Below are positions 1 through 8,201 of a DNA stretch of 64,000 bases, one piece after another. The stretch is from contig NZ_BBWU01000001.1 in NCBI RefSeq assembly GCF_000974765.1, forward strand, positions 1 through 64,000, read 5' to 3'. Position 1 is the stretch's first letter; every line of letters begins with the position of its first letter. Made by a program: the position numbers and the translations under genes. The stretch is from Sphingomonas changbaiensis NBRC 104936 (GTDB lineage: Bacteria > Pseudomonadota > Alphaproteobacteria > Sphingomonadales > Sphingomonadaceae). The notes below the pieces were generated by a model. That model searched no databases, was not told the DNA's origin, and was given only the letters and a program-made list of their open reading frames with translations.

Positions 1-208
1 CCGGATCTGGAACGGCCCGAACGGCGCCCATTGCAGCCGTGGGAATCCTTCGCGTCGAGCGCCTGCTTCGCGCCGCATCGTCGCGGTTTGCATAATGGTG
101 CGTCGCTTCCATATCCGGCCATTCACAAGGTAATCGAGGTCATGGGCTTTGTGCCTCGAACTCGTCGCGGCGCTTTCCCGCCGATCACTAGTCCAGCTAA
201 ACGGAGAT

Positions 209-739
209 ATGAAAGCACCCGCTTTAGGCAAGCGCACGCTTGCGGTCGTGTTTGGCGCGGCCGTGCGCGCCGACGGGAGCGCGAGCCCGACATTGGCCCG
301 TCGTGTTGGCTACGCCGCCGCCGCGGCGGAAGCTGACCCGAGCGTGGATCTGTTTCTCTCGGGGAAGGTCGGGGACCATCCACCTTCGGAAGCTTCTGTG
401 ATGGCCGCACTGTTGGCGGGCAATGTTTCCGCCGAGCGACTGACGCTGGACGAGGTCAGCGGGGATACGCTTCAAACGGTGCGGGCGGCTGCCGCTCATG
501 CGCGCGCGAATGGATACGCGGCAATCTTGTCTTGCACAGATTCCTATCATCAGCCGCGAGTGCGAATGCTGTTCTGGCTCCTCGGATTTTCCAGTTTGCC
601 GGTGCCGTTACCCCCTCGCGGGGGAAAGCAATTGCGGCTGAAAATGTGGCTCCGCGAATGCGCCGCGCTCCCCTACGATCTCGTTGCCGGGATCTGCGCC
701 GCCTGGCGCGATCGCCGTCACCCAACGACAACGTCATAG
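209..739 (+). CDS. YdcF/ElyC/SanA-like (DUF218) family protein
   Basis: A 176-residue protein resembling the DUF218 family. An N-terminal beta-strand and loop reads VVFGAAVRADGSASPTLARR, followed by LFLSGKVGDHPPSEA, the family-like RLTLDEVSGDTLQTVRAA and a final ILSCTDSYHQPRVRMLF segment, in the order expected for YdcF proteins. In this family the fold is Rossmann-like and the role is linked to envelope or polysaccharide metabolism, but the reaction is largely unknown. The ATG at 209 is preceded by GGAG and sits just before the conserved part; an in-frame upstream start at 149 would add an unconserved leader. No transmembrane segment is obvious, unlike SanA or ElyC. It stands alone on this strand. 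Confidence 0.75.
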   Translation: MKAPALGKRTLAVVFGAAVRADGSASPTLARRVGYAAAAAEADPSVDLFLSGKVGDHPPSEASVMAALLAGNVSAERLTLDEVSGDTLQTVRAAAAHARANGYAAILSCTDSYHQPRVRMLFWLLGFSSLPVPLPPRGGKQLRLKMWLRECAALPYDLVAGICAAWRDRRHPTTTS

Positions 740-1077
740 GAATTGCGCCCGCATCCGAGATGCGGAGCAATTGTGGACTGTGCGCCCTTTCGGGATGTCC
801 GCCGCGCGTCCAGACCGCTCCGAAACGGACATTCGCATTCCGGACCTGGGATGGTCCGATTAGCGCCCATTGCGGACATCGCAGTTGTTCCGTCACAATG
901 ACTACACTGAAGACCCGAACTCATGCCGAAATGAGGAAATAGCTGTTCGACAACGTCTTGGTGGCACCCGCTCGCAAAGTAGCTGTCCTTTCGCAGACTA
1001 TAGAGTGATTGAGGAGTCATCGAGCCGCGCAGAATGGATGTGCCGCGTGAAGGCGCCATGCCTGGCTGATTTCATCC
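740..1077. other. Intergenic stretch without recognised gene
   Basis: No convincing reading frame, tRNA or mobile element is seen. It separates two convergently transcribed genes. Short GC-rich imperfect palindromes occur, for example CATCCGAGATGCGG near 752, but none has a T-tract typical of an intrinsic terminator. Confidence 0.5.
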
Positions 1078-1572
1078 CTATTGTTCCAGAACGGCGGTTT
1101 TTTCGGTCATCGCCAAAACTAGGGTGCCGGCCGGAATGTTGGCGCTACGGCCGGTGAATACCGGGCCGAGCACGGCCATGCCCACGACGGCGCCGGCTTC
1201 CACCGAGCCCTGCTCACGCTCGGCACCGGTAAGGCGCACAGTGCGGCCGTTCACTTGCAGGTAGAGCGGCCGAATGACGAGCCGCCCGTTCATGCCCATC
1301 GCGCCTTTGGCGCGTGCATCACTGATCTGACCCACGGCTGACGTCCCGGCCGGGATCGCGACGAGATCGCCGATCCGCACATCTTCCGTGACCGTGAGCG
1401 ACACGAAGTCGCCCTTGACGTTGGTCTTGCTCGACAGCGGCTGCGCTGTTGCGAGCCTCACATCGGTTCCCATTGGTACGACGACAGTGGCGGCTTCCGT
1501 TCGAGTGGCGATGCCGCAAACGACGCCAACGCTCGTGATGCAAAGGGCTGCCCGAAGAGCCGAGAACCTCAT
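1078..1572 (-). CDS. Secreted hypothetical protein, paralogue of upstream gene
   Basis: A 164-residue protein with a likely signal peptide (ALCITSVGVVCGIATRTEA). The mature part is beta-rich with the recurrent pattern AIPAGTSAVGQISDARAKG, then GRLVIRPLYLQVNGRTVRLTG and a glycine- and valine-rich hydrophobic stretch (VEAGAVVGMAVLGPVFTG). The same order occurs in the gene just upstream on this strand, so the two look like a diverged tandem duplication. The start codon overlaps the stop of that gene in an ATGA, which implies translational coupling. No enzyme motif is visible. The small beta domain and exported location suggest an envelope or periplasmic role, but no function can be assigned. Confidence 0.7.
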   Translation of the reverse strand: MRFSALRAALCITSVGVVCGIATRTEAATVVVPMGTDVRLATAQPLSSKTNVKGDFVSLTVTEDVRIGDLVAIPAGTSAVGQISDARAKGAMGMNGRLVIRPLYLQVNGRTVRLTGAEREQGSVEAGAVVGMAVLGPVFTGRSANIPAGTLVLAMTEKTAVLEQ

Positions 1573-2171
1573 TTCGCTGCGGCTTCGGTCGACGCTGGCG
1601 CGACGGTTGACACTGGCTCTTCGACCCGACGCGGCACCGGACCCGACATGTCGAGCACGACATCCGAGGCAACAAAGCCCGCCAGGATCTCTCCCGCCTT
1701 GATCTTCGCGTTGTTACCGCGATGAAAGAACCCCGCCCAGCCGGTGAACAGGACGGCCAGACCCGCGGAGCCGGCGCCGGTGCCCTTCGCGCTCATCTCG
1801 CCCTCGAGCGGGATTTCGGTTTCGCCGAGCTGGATGTGGAGGAGCTTGGCGGTCATCCGGCCCGACTTGCCGAGACCTCCGGAGTCGCTCGCGCTGATGA
1901 CCTGGCCGAACGCCGTCGTTCCCGCCGGCACGATCGTCCGCCCGTCGATCACGATCGCCTTGTTGACGCGCAGCTTGAAGATCTCGCCGGCGGTCGCGTC
2001 GGCCGTGCTGACTTCCCTGGGCGCCATCAGTTCGACGGGCGTGTCGCGGGGCAATGTGACGCGGGTGGCGGGAGCGGCAGACGCCGGCACGGCCGGTGTC
2101 TCTGGGCTGGAGACCTGAGCGGACGTTGCGGAGGCGGCCGCGAGCGCCGCGAGCAGAATGCATGTCTTCAT
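1569..2171 (-). CDS. Secreted hypothetical protein, first of a tandem pair
   Basis: A 200-residue protein with a classic signal peptide (MKTCILLAALAAASATSAQ), an Ala/Pro linker, and a beta-rich domain containing VTLPRDTPVELMAPREVST, IVPAGTTAFGQVISASDSG and LGETEIPLEGEMSAKG, followed by a hydrophobic Gly-rich segment (AGLAVLFTGWAGFF) and an Ala/Thr-rich tail. It shares this layout with the downstream paralogue. The ATG at 2171 has a strong GAGGGGG ribosome-binding site; an in-frame ATG at 2267 lies before any signal peptide and is less likely. Family unknown. The Gly-rich hydrophobic patch might pass for a membrane insertion but is short. Confidence 0.75.
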   Translation of the reverse strand: MKTCILLAALAAASATSAQVSSPETPAVPASAAPATRVTLPRDTPVELMAPREVSTADATAGEIFKLRVNKAIVIDGRTIVPAGTTAFGQVISASDSGGLGKSGRMTAKLLHIQLGETEIPLEGEMSAKGTGAGSAGLAVLFTGWAGFFHRGNNAKIKAGEILAGFVASDVVLDMSGPVPRRVEEPVSTVAPASTEAAAK

Positions 2172-2300
2172 GATTTCCCCCTCTTGGCGTGGATTGATGC
2201 ACAGACTAGCATCATCCGGCAAGCGCTTGATTGTGGGGCCTTTGGTCAATCGGCGCTGCGAGGCCACTGCGCGGGGCAGTGGTGGAAAAGGGGAAGAACA

Positions 2301-2705
2301 ATGAAGGTTCGGGCTTTAATCTCGTGCGCCGTGCTGGCGTGCGCATCCGTTGCCGTCGGTGGGGTTGCCACCGCCAAGGACAAGGCGAAGACCTATGTCG
2401 TGGTGAACGAGGACGTCGGCGTGCCTGTGTTCGCCTATGACATCACGGACCGCCCTTACACCGTAGTCGGCGAAGTGAAGGCGGGCGTTCGCAAGGCGAC
2501 CGTGTTCAGCAAGGAAGCGAGCCAGGAGAAGATCTACAAGGAGCTCTGGGAGCGCGCCGAGAAGATGGGTGCCGACGCGGTCATCAACGCCAAATACGGC
2601 GACAGCCATGTCAGCGTGATGAGCTGGGGCAAGACCAACGCCACTGGCACCGCGATCAAGTTCACCGGAGCGCCGGCCACCGCGGTGACGCCGGCGGGCC
2701 AGTAA
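2301..2705 (+). CDS. Small exported protein of unknown function
   Basis: A 134-residue protein with a signal peptide (ALISCAVLACASVAVGGVATA), preceded by GGGGAAG before the ATG at 2301. The mature part reads YVVVNEDVGVPVFAYDITDR, then a helix with KIYKELWERAEKMGADAVIN and a final strand with ATGTAIKFTG. This strand-helix-strand order with a MGADAVI turn loosely recalls the small YbjQ-like fold, in which a conserved helix precedes a GADAV motif; this is only a resemblance. It is divergent from the secreted paralogue pair, so a shared regulatory region of about 130 bp separates them. Confidence 0.7.
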   Translation: MKVRALISCAVLACASVAVGGVATAKDKAKTYVVVNEDVGVPVFAYDITDRPYTVVGEVKAGVRKATVFSKEASQEKIYKELWERAEKMGADAVINAKYGDSHVSVMSWGKTNATGTAIKFTGAPATAVTPAGQ

Positions 2706-2769
2706 GGGACGGAAGCGAAGCAGCCGCATACCCCCATCGACCCCCGTTGATGAGAGTGGCTGCTTTCAG

Positions 2770-2820
2770 AGGGCGAAAGCTGACCGGACGCCCCCAGGAG
2801 CCGGTCCGGGCTTTCGCTCT
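2770..2820. terminator. Long imperfect stem-loop after the exported-protein gene
   Basis: The outer arms AGGGCGAAAGC (2770-2780) and GCTTTCGCTCT (2810-2820) pair, and the inner arms CCGGAC (2784-2789) and GTCCGG (2804-2809) extend the stem. No T-tract follows, so it could act as a terminator, an RNA-stabilising hairpin or a REP-like element. Confidence 0.5.
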
Positions 2821-2841
2821 CAACATATCGGATCAAACGAA

Positions 2842-3024
2842 ATGGCCGAGCTCCCTCGCCCGTTCGAAAACGATGACGCGGAAGCCGCCGCGCAGGCGCT
2901 TGGGCGGCTCAACCAGGCGGCATCGGAAGCGCGGACGAAGGATGCGCAGGACGCGCTAGTCGAGAGCGCCCTGCGGTTCATGCAGAACGAGCGGAACAAG
3001 CGGATGCGGAACGCACCTCGATGA
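2842..3024 (+). CDS. Small charged helical hypothetical protein
   Basis: A 60-residue ORF rich in Ala, Glu and Arg (DAEAAAQALGRLNQAASEAR, then ALRFMQNERNKRMRN), predicted to be almost wholly helical. Codon use is GC-rich at third positions and acidic and basic residues are regularly spaced, which argues for a true small gene. The ribosome-binding site is weak. No family is recognised. Confidence 0.45.
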   Translation: MAELPRPFENDDAEAAAQALGRLNQAASEARTKDAQDALVESALRFMQNERNKRMRNAPR

Positions 3025-3129
3025 GTCGATCGATGTGCGAGCCGGTCGAACCGGCTGACGCATGTCGATGAGCCCCGGTCACGAGCACAACGCCAAATTA
3101 CCGCCGGGTGAGTGGCACTCGCGGCCACA

Positions 3130-3504
3130 TCAGTGGCCGCCCTCGATCCATGGGATGCCGGCGTCTCGCAAGGCTTCAGCCAAAGCGGCCTCGAGCTCGA
3201 GAGACTCCCACCGCTTCATCGGATTCAAATGGTCCACCAGATTTGGCAACAGCCGCACTCCGAAGCGCCGGACCGCGCCACTCGCCTTGTATCCGGCCTT
3301 GTGCTGATCGAAGCGCCAGTCCGGGTCGCGCGAGGTCTGCCCCACATAGAGGCCCCACCGCCCATTTCGCGCCGTGTCGTGCAGCAGAATGACGTAGACG
3401 GAATGGCTGGCACCCCGCTCTCCCACAGTCGTGGCGCGGAAGCTGCGCGCGATGCCTTCTGCTTTCTTGATCCACTCAGGGCCGGTCCGCTCCACGGCAA
3501 CCAT
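3130..3504 (-). CDS. GIY-YIG-like nuclease-fold protein
   Basis: A 124-residue protein with the opening strand VYVILLHDTARNGRWGLYVG and the following QTSRDPDWRFDQHKAGYKAS. This matches the GIY-YIG core, in which the first strand carries (G/V)-(I/V)-Y and the second L-Y-V-G-x-T, followed by an R..QH helix. The expected later Glu could be one of those in the SLELEAALAEALRDAG helix. Such domains occur in homing endonucleases, UvrC and small stand-alone proteins. Here it is stand-alone, so its target is unknown. The start Met lies close to the domain, with no long leader. Confidence 0.65.
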   Translation of the reverse strand: MVAVERTGPEWIKKAEGIARSFRATTVGERGASHSVYVILLHDTARNGRWGLYVGQTSRDPDWRFDQHKAGYKASGAVRRFGVRLLPNLVDHLNPMKRWESLELEAALAEALRDAGIPWIEGGH

Positions 3505-3578
3505 TCAGGTCAGCAAGACGGGAGAGTGGATGACGACCTTGTGTGACGTTGGAGAACGGCTGTCCTTCAACATAGAAG

Positions 3579-4247
3579 TCATGCTCCGGCTCGGATTGCT
3601 TCGGCGGCCAGGCTGCCGAGTTCGGGGCTTTGGTGGATGTGGCACCCAGGCTGGGTCTTGCCGATCAGGTTGACGATTGCCGCCGCGACCGCGTCCGCCG
3701 AGACGGAAGCGTATCGACCCAAACCGCCGACCAGCAGCGGATCGAGCAGCGGCGCAAGCTGTTGCGCGAGCTTTTCGATCGGCCGCCGCTCCTGCCGCTC
3801 ACCCAGGATCAGGCCGGGCCGGATGATGTCCACTCGTGCAAATCCGAGCGACGTCACTGCCTTTTCCACTTCGCCTTTGACGCGCAGGTAAAATCCGCGC
3901 CCGCCCGCGCCCACCGAGGAGACCATGATGAACTGCCGCGCACCTCTGCCCAGCGCGGCACGTGCAACAGCGAGCACATAGTCGTGGTCGACCCGCCGAA
4001 AGGCGGCTTGGGCTCCTGCCTTGCGGATGGTCGTGCCCAAACAGGATATTCCGACATCGACCGGGTCCGGTCCCGCCACCCCCAATGGATCGGCAACCAG
4101 CGCGTCGAAGTCGATTGCATGCTCGGCCATACAACGAGGCGTGCGCGCCAAACTCGTCAGTACTACATCGTGGCGAGTGGACAGGAGCTTGGTCAGGCGC
4201 GTGCCGACCAGCCCCGTCCCGCCGGCGAGCAGGACACGCACGGTCAC
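3579..4247 (-). CDS. NAD(P)-binding epimerase/TIP30-like oxidoreductase
   Basis: A 222-residue short-chain reductase-like protein. The N-terminal VLLAGGTGLVGTRLTKLLS is a GxxGxxG dinucleotide-binding loop. VDVGISCLGTTIRKAG and FIMVSSVGAGGRGFYLRVKG follow, with a YLRVKGEVE segment resembling the YxxxK region and an IIRPGLILG motif typical of TIP30/HTATIP2-like proteins. The start is GTG at 4247, overlapping the stop of the GreA-like gene as GTGA. That overlap and the shared strand mean the two are probably co-translated. The substrate cannot be deduced. Confidence 0.8.
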   Translation of the reverse strand: MTVRVLLAGGTGLVGTRLTKLLSTRHDVVLTSLARTPRCMAEHAIDFDALVADPLGVAGPDPVDVGISCLGTTIRKAGAQAAFRRVDHDYVLAVARAALGRGARQFIMVSSVGAGGRGFYLRVKGEVEKAVTSLGFARVDIIRPGLILGERQERRPIEKLAQQLAPLLDPLLVGGLGRYASVSADAVAAAIVNLIGKTQPGCHIHQSPELGSLAAEAIRAGA

Positions 4248-4702
4248 GGGGCCGGTTCGAGGACTTCGAGAACCTCGACACCGGCGCCAAAGTCGATCCG
4301 ATCGCCCGCAGCGGCGCCGACCAGTGCGCGCGCGAGCGGAGCCGAGAACGGTATGTGGCCGGTGGCTGGATCGGCTTCGTCGTCGCCAACGATGTGAATG
4401 GTGCGTTCGCTCTTGCCGATACGGACCCGTAGACATGATCCGAACGCAGCTTCGCCGGCCGGGGGTGCCGGCGCTTTGATCGCGGTCACCTGGCGCGTAT
4501 TCCAGTAGCGCAGGTCGCGTGCGATCCCTTCGCGCTCGACCTCGTCGGCGGCAACAGCCAGATTCGCTTCCAACTCGGCGATCCGTGCCGCAATGAGCGC
4601 CAATCCGCGCGCCGTGACGTAGTTTGGCCCGCTCGGGATCGTCCGCTCGAAGCGCGGCTCCTTATGTTCTTCGTCGCTGTCGCGCCGAAATGCCACGCTC
4701 AT
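4244..4702 (-). CDS. GreA/GreB-family transcription elongation factor
   Basis: A 152-residue protein. The N-terminal part has the helical hairpin expected of Gre factors (ARIAELEANLAVAADEVERE) with the RDLRYWNTR region. The C-terminal FKBP-like domain is clear: SERTIHIVGDDEADPATGHI, then PFSAPLARALVGAAAGDRI, which matches the family motif of IVGEDEAD..SPLARAL.GK..GD. Gre factors insert the hairpin into the RNA polymerase channel to rescue backtracked complexes. The start is ATG at 4702 after GGAG; an upstream in-frame ATG at 4792 lacks a site. The N-terminus is shortish and Ser/Arg-rich, so it may be a Rnk-like or divergent Gre paralogue rather than GreA itself. Confidence 0.8.
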   Translation of the reverse strand: MSVAFRRDSDEEHKEPRFERTIPSGPNYVTARGLALIAARIAELEANLAVAADEVEREGIARDLRYWNTRQVTAIKAPAPPAGEAAFGSCLRVRIGKSERTIHIVGDDEADPATGHIPFSAPLARALVGAAAGDRIDFGAGVEVLEVLEPAP

Positions 4703-4876
4703 CGAATTGCTCCGCCAATACGTCTGACGTGTACAATGCTCCATTCGGTGCGCGAGGGCCATGATCGGCTGGATTGCGCCCAGCCGGGGCATCCGCCGCG
4801 GGTCGATTTCGCAAACGATCGCTCGCTATCGGCGATGCGGAGCCCAATCGAGAGTGGGGCTAAAACCCTTCAAGAA

Positions 4877-5053
4877 TTACCATGCGCGCGGCGCGGCTCC
4901 GGTGCGCGCGCTCACCGCATTCTCGATTTCCTGCAGTTGGGCCCGATTCATCACTTGGGCTTCCAGCAGCGCCTTCATCAGCTCGTCCACCAATGCGGCC
5001 AAGAAATGCAGCTCGGCGCGCTCCGAAACCTGGTCTTCGCTATCAATGTCCAT
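4877..5053 (-). CDS. Small helical protein ending in APRAW
   Basis: A 58-residue protein (MDIDSEDQVSERAELHFLAA at the N-terminus, VSARTGAAPRAW at the C-terminus). It is predicted helical with an amphipathic stretch LVDELMKALLEAQVMNRAQ. The ATG at 5053 has AGGGTGAGAG just upstream, which decides it over an in-frame ATG at 5164 that would add a basic leader with no clear site. No family is named. The compact helical content and good codon use suggest a real gene of unknown role. Confidence 0.55.
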   Translation of the reverse strand: MDIDSEDQVSERAELHFLAALVDELMKALLEAQVMNRAQLQEIENAVSARTGAAPRAW

Positions 5054-5620
5054 GCTGTCTCTCACCCTGAAATGGCCAATCTCTGCATCCCACCTGGCCC
5101 TCTGTTGAAGGCGCGATCGGGAATGCCCACCGCCGGCACGATATCGCTCAATGATGTTTGACATCTTATCGGCTCGCCGTTCCGCCCGCGCCTGGGAAAT
5201 GAGGGGAGGGAGTACCGATCCCGGCCAGCCGTTGGGACCGGACATGGATCGCTTCGGCCCCCGCCGTGGCCGAAAGGCGGGAAGAATTGAACGTCCTGCT
5301 TAGCGGAGCGCTGTCCGTCTGTTCGGGGTCGCGGCCGAACCCGGCTTCGATCCGGACGGCGGCCGCCCGCGAGCCGCTTTACCGCCTTGCCGTTGAAGTC
5401 GGCGGCCTGCGGCCGACCTTCGCAAACTCGAACCGAGCAGCTGCGGGTATGCGTCGGCAAACACTGAATAGCGTCGTTGGAACGCACCGCGCCGTCGGCA
5501 CCCACCGCATATCACCACCGGTACACGAGGCACGAGGCGCCGAGGACCAATGCGGTCGCCCCTCGTCGGCAAGGCGCAAGCGGTTTACGCGCAACGCCAA
5601 ATACGCGACAAATCGACCCA
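5054..5620. other. Intergenic region without recognised gene
   Basis: About 0.57 kb with no convincing frame. It precedes the SARP-like regulator gene and so probably contains its promoter. A short inverted repeat (GTCGGC ... GCCGAC) lies near 5398-5417. Confidence 0.45.
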
Positions 5621-7477
5621 ATGGGGGATATCCGGACTATCAGCGAAACGCCCATGCTGCGTCTTTTCGGCGCGCCGGCTCTCCTTCTCGGCGAGCACGG
5701 GATTCGGCTCAGCCGCCGTGCCACCGCCTTGCTCGCCTACGTCGCGCTTCAGCCCGGCCGGCCGGTCTCGCGCGCGGCGCTTGTCGACCTGCTCTGGCCG
5801 GGACGATTTCCCGCTCATGCGCGCGGCAGCCTCAGGCACTGCTTGGCTGAACTTCGAAACGCTCCGGTCGATCACCCGCTTATAGTGACCGAAGGCGACG
5901 CCGTGATCGCGTCCGGCGGGATTGCCACGGACGTTTCCACGTTCGAGCAGCGCGGCGGGGCCGAGCTTCTTGCCGAACTTGAGACGCTCTCCCCGGGGCC
6001 GCCTCTTGCGGGGCTCGACGTGAGCCCGCCGATGGAAGCCTGGGTCGCGGGCGCTCGTCGTGCCCTCGAGCGGCGGATCAGGCAACATGTGCTTGGTGCG
6101 GTCGAGTTGGCCTCGACCGCAAAGGACTGGTCGTTGGCGCGCCGCCTTGGCGAAAGCTGGCTTGCCCGCGCCCCCGAGGATGAGGATATGACGGCTCTGG
6201 TCATGCGTTGCGAAATCGAGATGCGCGTGCCCGACCTGGCCGCGGCTCGCTATGAACGACTGGTCGCGCGCGAAGCTGCACCGGCGGGCGTGGGTTCGAT
6301 TGCGGCCGAACCGCCTCCGCCGACCGCCGCGCCGCTTCTGCTCGTTGCTCAGATGGAAGGCACGGCCGCGGACGCCGAGCGCATGAGTCTTGTCCTGCGC
6401 GAGGAGTTGCTGGTCGCGCTATCGCGATTCCGGGACCTGAGGCTGATAAGCGCGCCGCATCCGCTCGACGCGCTGGAAGACGGCAAAAGCCGGATCGGGT
6501 ATGCTTTGGGCGCTACGCTGCATTCGGACGCCATCATTGTCACGCTTCTCGAACTGCCCTCGCGAACGGTCCTCTGGTGCGAACGCACGTCACTCGGGTC
6601 AGGAGAGAAGGTCCAGACTGCTCTCGATCATATCGTCGGCCGGACCGCTGCTGCGGTGCTGCCGGCCGTCGACGCACACGCGATGCTGCGGCCGCACGCG
6701 TCGGGGCCGCTTTATTCCCAATATGTGGCCGCACGAACGCACGCGATCCAGGCGCGCAGCTTCGCAGACGCTGTCGGAGCTGCGAGCGCGCTCGAGGTGC
6801 TTATCGCAAGCGCTCCCGATTTCGCACCTCCGATGCTGGCGCTGGCGCGCCTCCTCAACACCGACTTCGGCTATACTCGCGCCGGGAGTTCCGGACCCCC
6901 AGAGCGCGAACGCGCGTTCGCGCTGACCCGCCGCGCCTTGTCGCTCGATCGTCACCACGTGCACGCCTATACGGTGATGGGCTGGTGCCACCTGTGGCGC
7001 GGCGACTGGGCGCTTGCGCAGCGGAACTTTGAAAAGGCAGTCGAGCTCAATCCGCATCATCCCGAGCGCCTCGTCGAAGCGGCGTTCGGGAGCCTTTTTC
7101 TCGGCGACCTTTCGACGGCGAGCGCGCTTTTCGACCGCTGCCTGGCCCTGGAGCCGCATCTCGACGACCGGTTCCGTGCAGATCGCGGCCTGCTCCATCT
7201 GCTTTCAGGCGAGTTCGATCGCGCCCTTCAAGAGTTCCTGCACGTCGCCGACCGTCGTGGCTGGGTCGTTCTCTACGAGCTTGCGGCCAGTGCGCTGGCC
7301 GGCGCCAACACCGCCGATGCGCGTGCCGAGGCGGCTTCGTGGCTCGCAGCGATCTGGCCGGATGGACGTGTGCCGTCCCAGGTCGCACTCGCAGAATGGA
7401 TCAGGCGGCAACGACCCTTCCGGCTGATCGCCCATCGCGATCTGCTGATCGAAGGACTTCGGCTCGGACTCAGCTGA
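5621..7477 (+). CDS. SARP-like transcriptional activator with TPR C-terminus
   Basis: A 618-residue protein. The N-terminal about 90 residues are an OmpR-type winged helix: MLRLFGAPALLLGEHG, LSRRATALLAYVALQPGRP, then ALVDLLWPGRFPAHARGSLR. This is the typical SARP/BTAD DNA-binding layout. A BTAD-like helical region follows, then a TolB-like segment (VAQMEGTAADAERMSLVLRE ... ALSRFRDLRLIS) as in CadC or adenylate-cyclase-linked regulators, and TPR-like helices (AYTVMGWCHLWRGDWALAQR). Start choice is uncertain: ATG at 5621 or ATG at 5654 (MLRLFG). It is convergent with the TfuA gene, overlapping it by 8 bp, and is the likely local activator of that locus. No direct target is shown. Confidence 0.75.
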   Translation: MGDIRTISETPMLRLFGAPALLLGEHGIRLSRRATALLAYVALQPGRPVSRAALVDLLWPGRFPAHARGSLRHCLAELRNAPVDHPLIVTEGDAVIASGGIATDVSTFEQRGGAELLAELETLSPGPPLAGLDVSPPMEAWVAGARRALERRIRQHVLGAVELASTAKDWSLARRLGESWLARAPEDEDMTALVMRCEIEMRVPDLAAARYERLVAREAAPAGVGSIAAEPPPPTAAPLLLVAQMEGTAADAERMSLVLREELLVALSRFRDLRLISAPHPLDALEDGKSRIGYALGATLHSDAIIVTLLELPSRTVLWCERTSLGSGEKVQTALDHIVGRTAAAVLPAVDAHAMLRPHASGPLYSQYVAARTHAIQARSFADAVGAASALEVLIASAPDFAPPMLALARLLNTDFGYTRAGSSGPPERERAFALTRRALSLDRHHVHAYTVMGWCHLWRGDWALAQRNFEKAVELNPHHPERLVEAAFGSLFLGDLSTASALFDRCLALEPHLDDRFRADRGLLHLLSGEFDRALQEFLHVADRRGWVVLYELAASALAGANTADARAEAASWLAAIWPDGRVPSQVALAEWIRRQRPFRLIAHRDLLIEGLRLGLS

Positions 7478-8201
7478 TCGGGAACGAGGGAAGTTCGACG
7501 CCGACTTGGCGCGCGAGCTGCCGCACATAGGCTGTCGCATGACAGTGTATGCTCGGATGGGGAGGGCGCTGGCGAGAGACCGCGGCGGCGAGCGCCGCAC
7601 TTGCATCATCGCGTTTCACCCAGACCCGGTTCTCATCGATCCACGGCGGCAGCGTCGGCTCCACGATGTGCCCCGCTCCAGCCATGCGCTCGAAGATCGC
7701 AGGCCAATCCCGCTCGGTGAAATGGAGAGCGCGCGCGGCCTCGAACATGCGTCGCGCAGTGGTTCGGCCGATCCTGCGCGTGCGTAAGGCGAATCCGATC
7801 GTCGCTCGAACGTCGACAAGAGGCACGGTGACAGCGTGCGAGCCCATCGATGCTGGCACATGAAGCAACGCGACTTCGTCGTCGCCCGTGATCCGTTCCC
7901 GACGATAGGCCTCGTAGACGCGGCCGACGCCCTCCATGCCGAGACCGTCGAGTTCGGCCGCGCGGAGCGCCCCCATGCTCGCAGCACCGATCACCCGGAA
8001 CCCGCGCGCGAGCAGGGCTAGGATTTCCTTGTGCCGAACGGCCGCTCGCGCGTCGAACACGCCGTCCAGGAGCACGACCGTGCACGGCTCTTCGACGATC
8101 AGCGCAAGCAAGTCCCCCGCCGCCGCAGGCGGCCGCACGTCGATGGTCGGGTCGATCCGGGAAGGCGCGCTCGGACCCAGGAAAGCGACGATGGCATTCA
8201 T
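7470..8201 (-). CDS. TfuA-like protein
   Basis: A 243-residue protein with the TfuA core: CTVVLLDGVFDARAAVRHKE, ILALLARGFRVIGAASMGAL, RAAELDGLGMEGVGRVYEAY and TGDDEVALLHVP. Proteins of this family act with YcaO cyclodehydratases; in known systems the pair makes thioamide bonds in a peptide or in methyl-coenzyme M reductase. The start overlaps the YcaO stop (8198-8201) as ATGA, so the pair is likely translationally coupled. The C-terminus is a helical region without a recognised motif and ends within the convergent SARP gene. Confidence 0.8.
   Translation of the reverse strand: MNAIVAFLGPSAPSRIDPTIDVRPPAAAGDLLALIVEEPCTVVLLDGVFDARAAVRHKEILALLARGFRVIGAASMGALRAAELDGLGMEGVGRVYEAYRRERITGDDEVALLHVPASMGSHAVTVPLVDVRATIGFALRTRRIGRTTARRMFEAARALHFTERDWPAIFERMAGAGHIVEPTLPPWIDENRVWVKRDDASAALAAAVSRQRPPHPSIHCHATAYVRQLARQVGVELPSFPIS

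Noticed and set aside
780-900. Dispersed repeat shared with 18600-18760 and 25270-25400
   Set aside because: Only short scraps (GCGCCCATT, CTCCGAA) match by eye, which is not enough to call a repeat.
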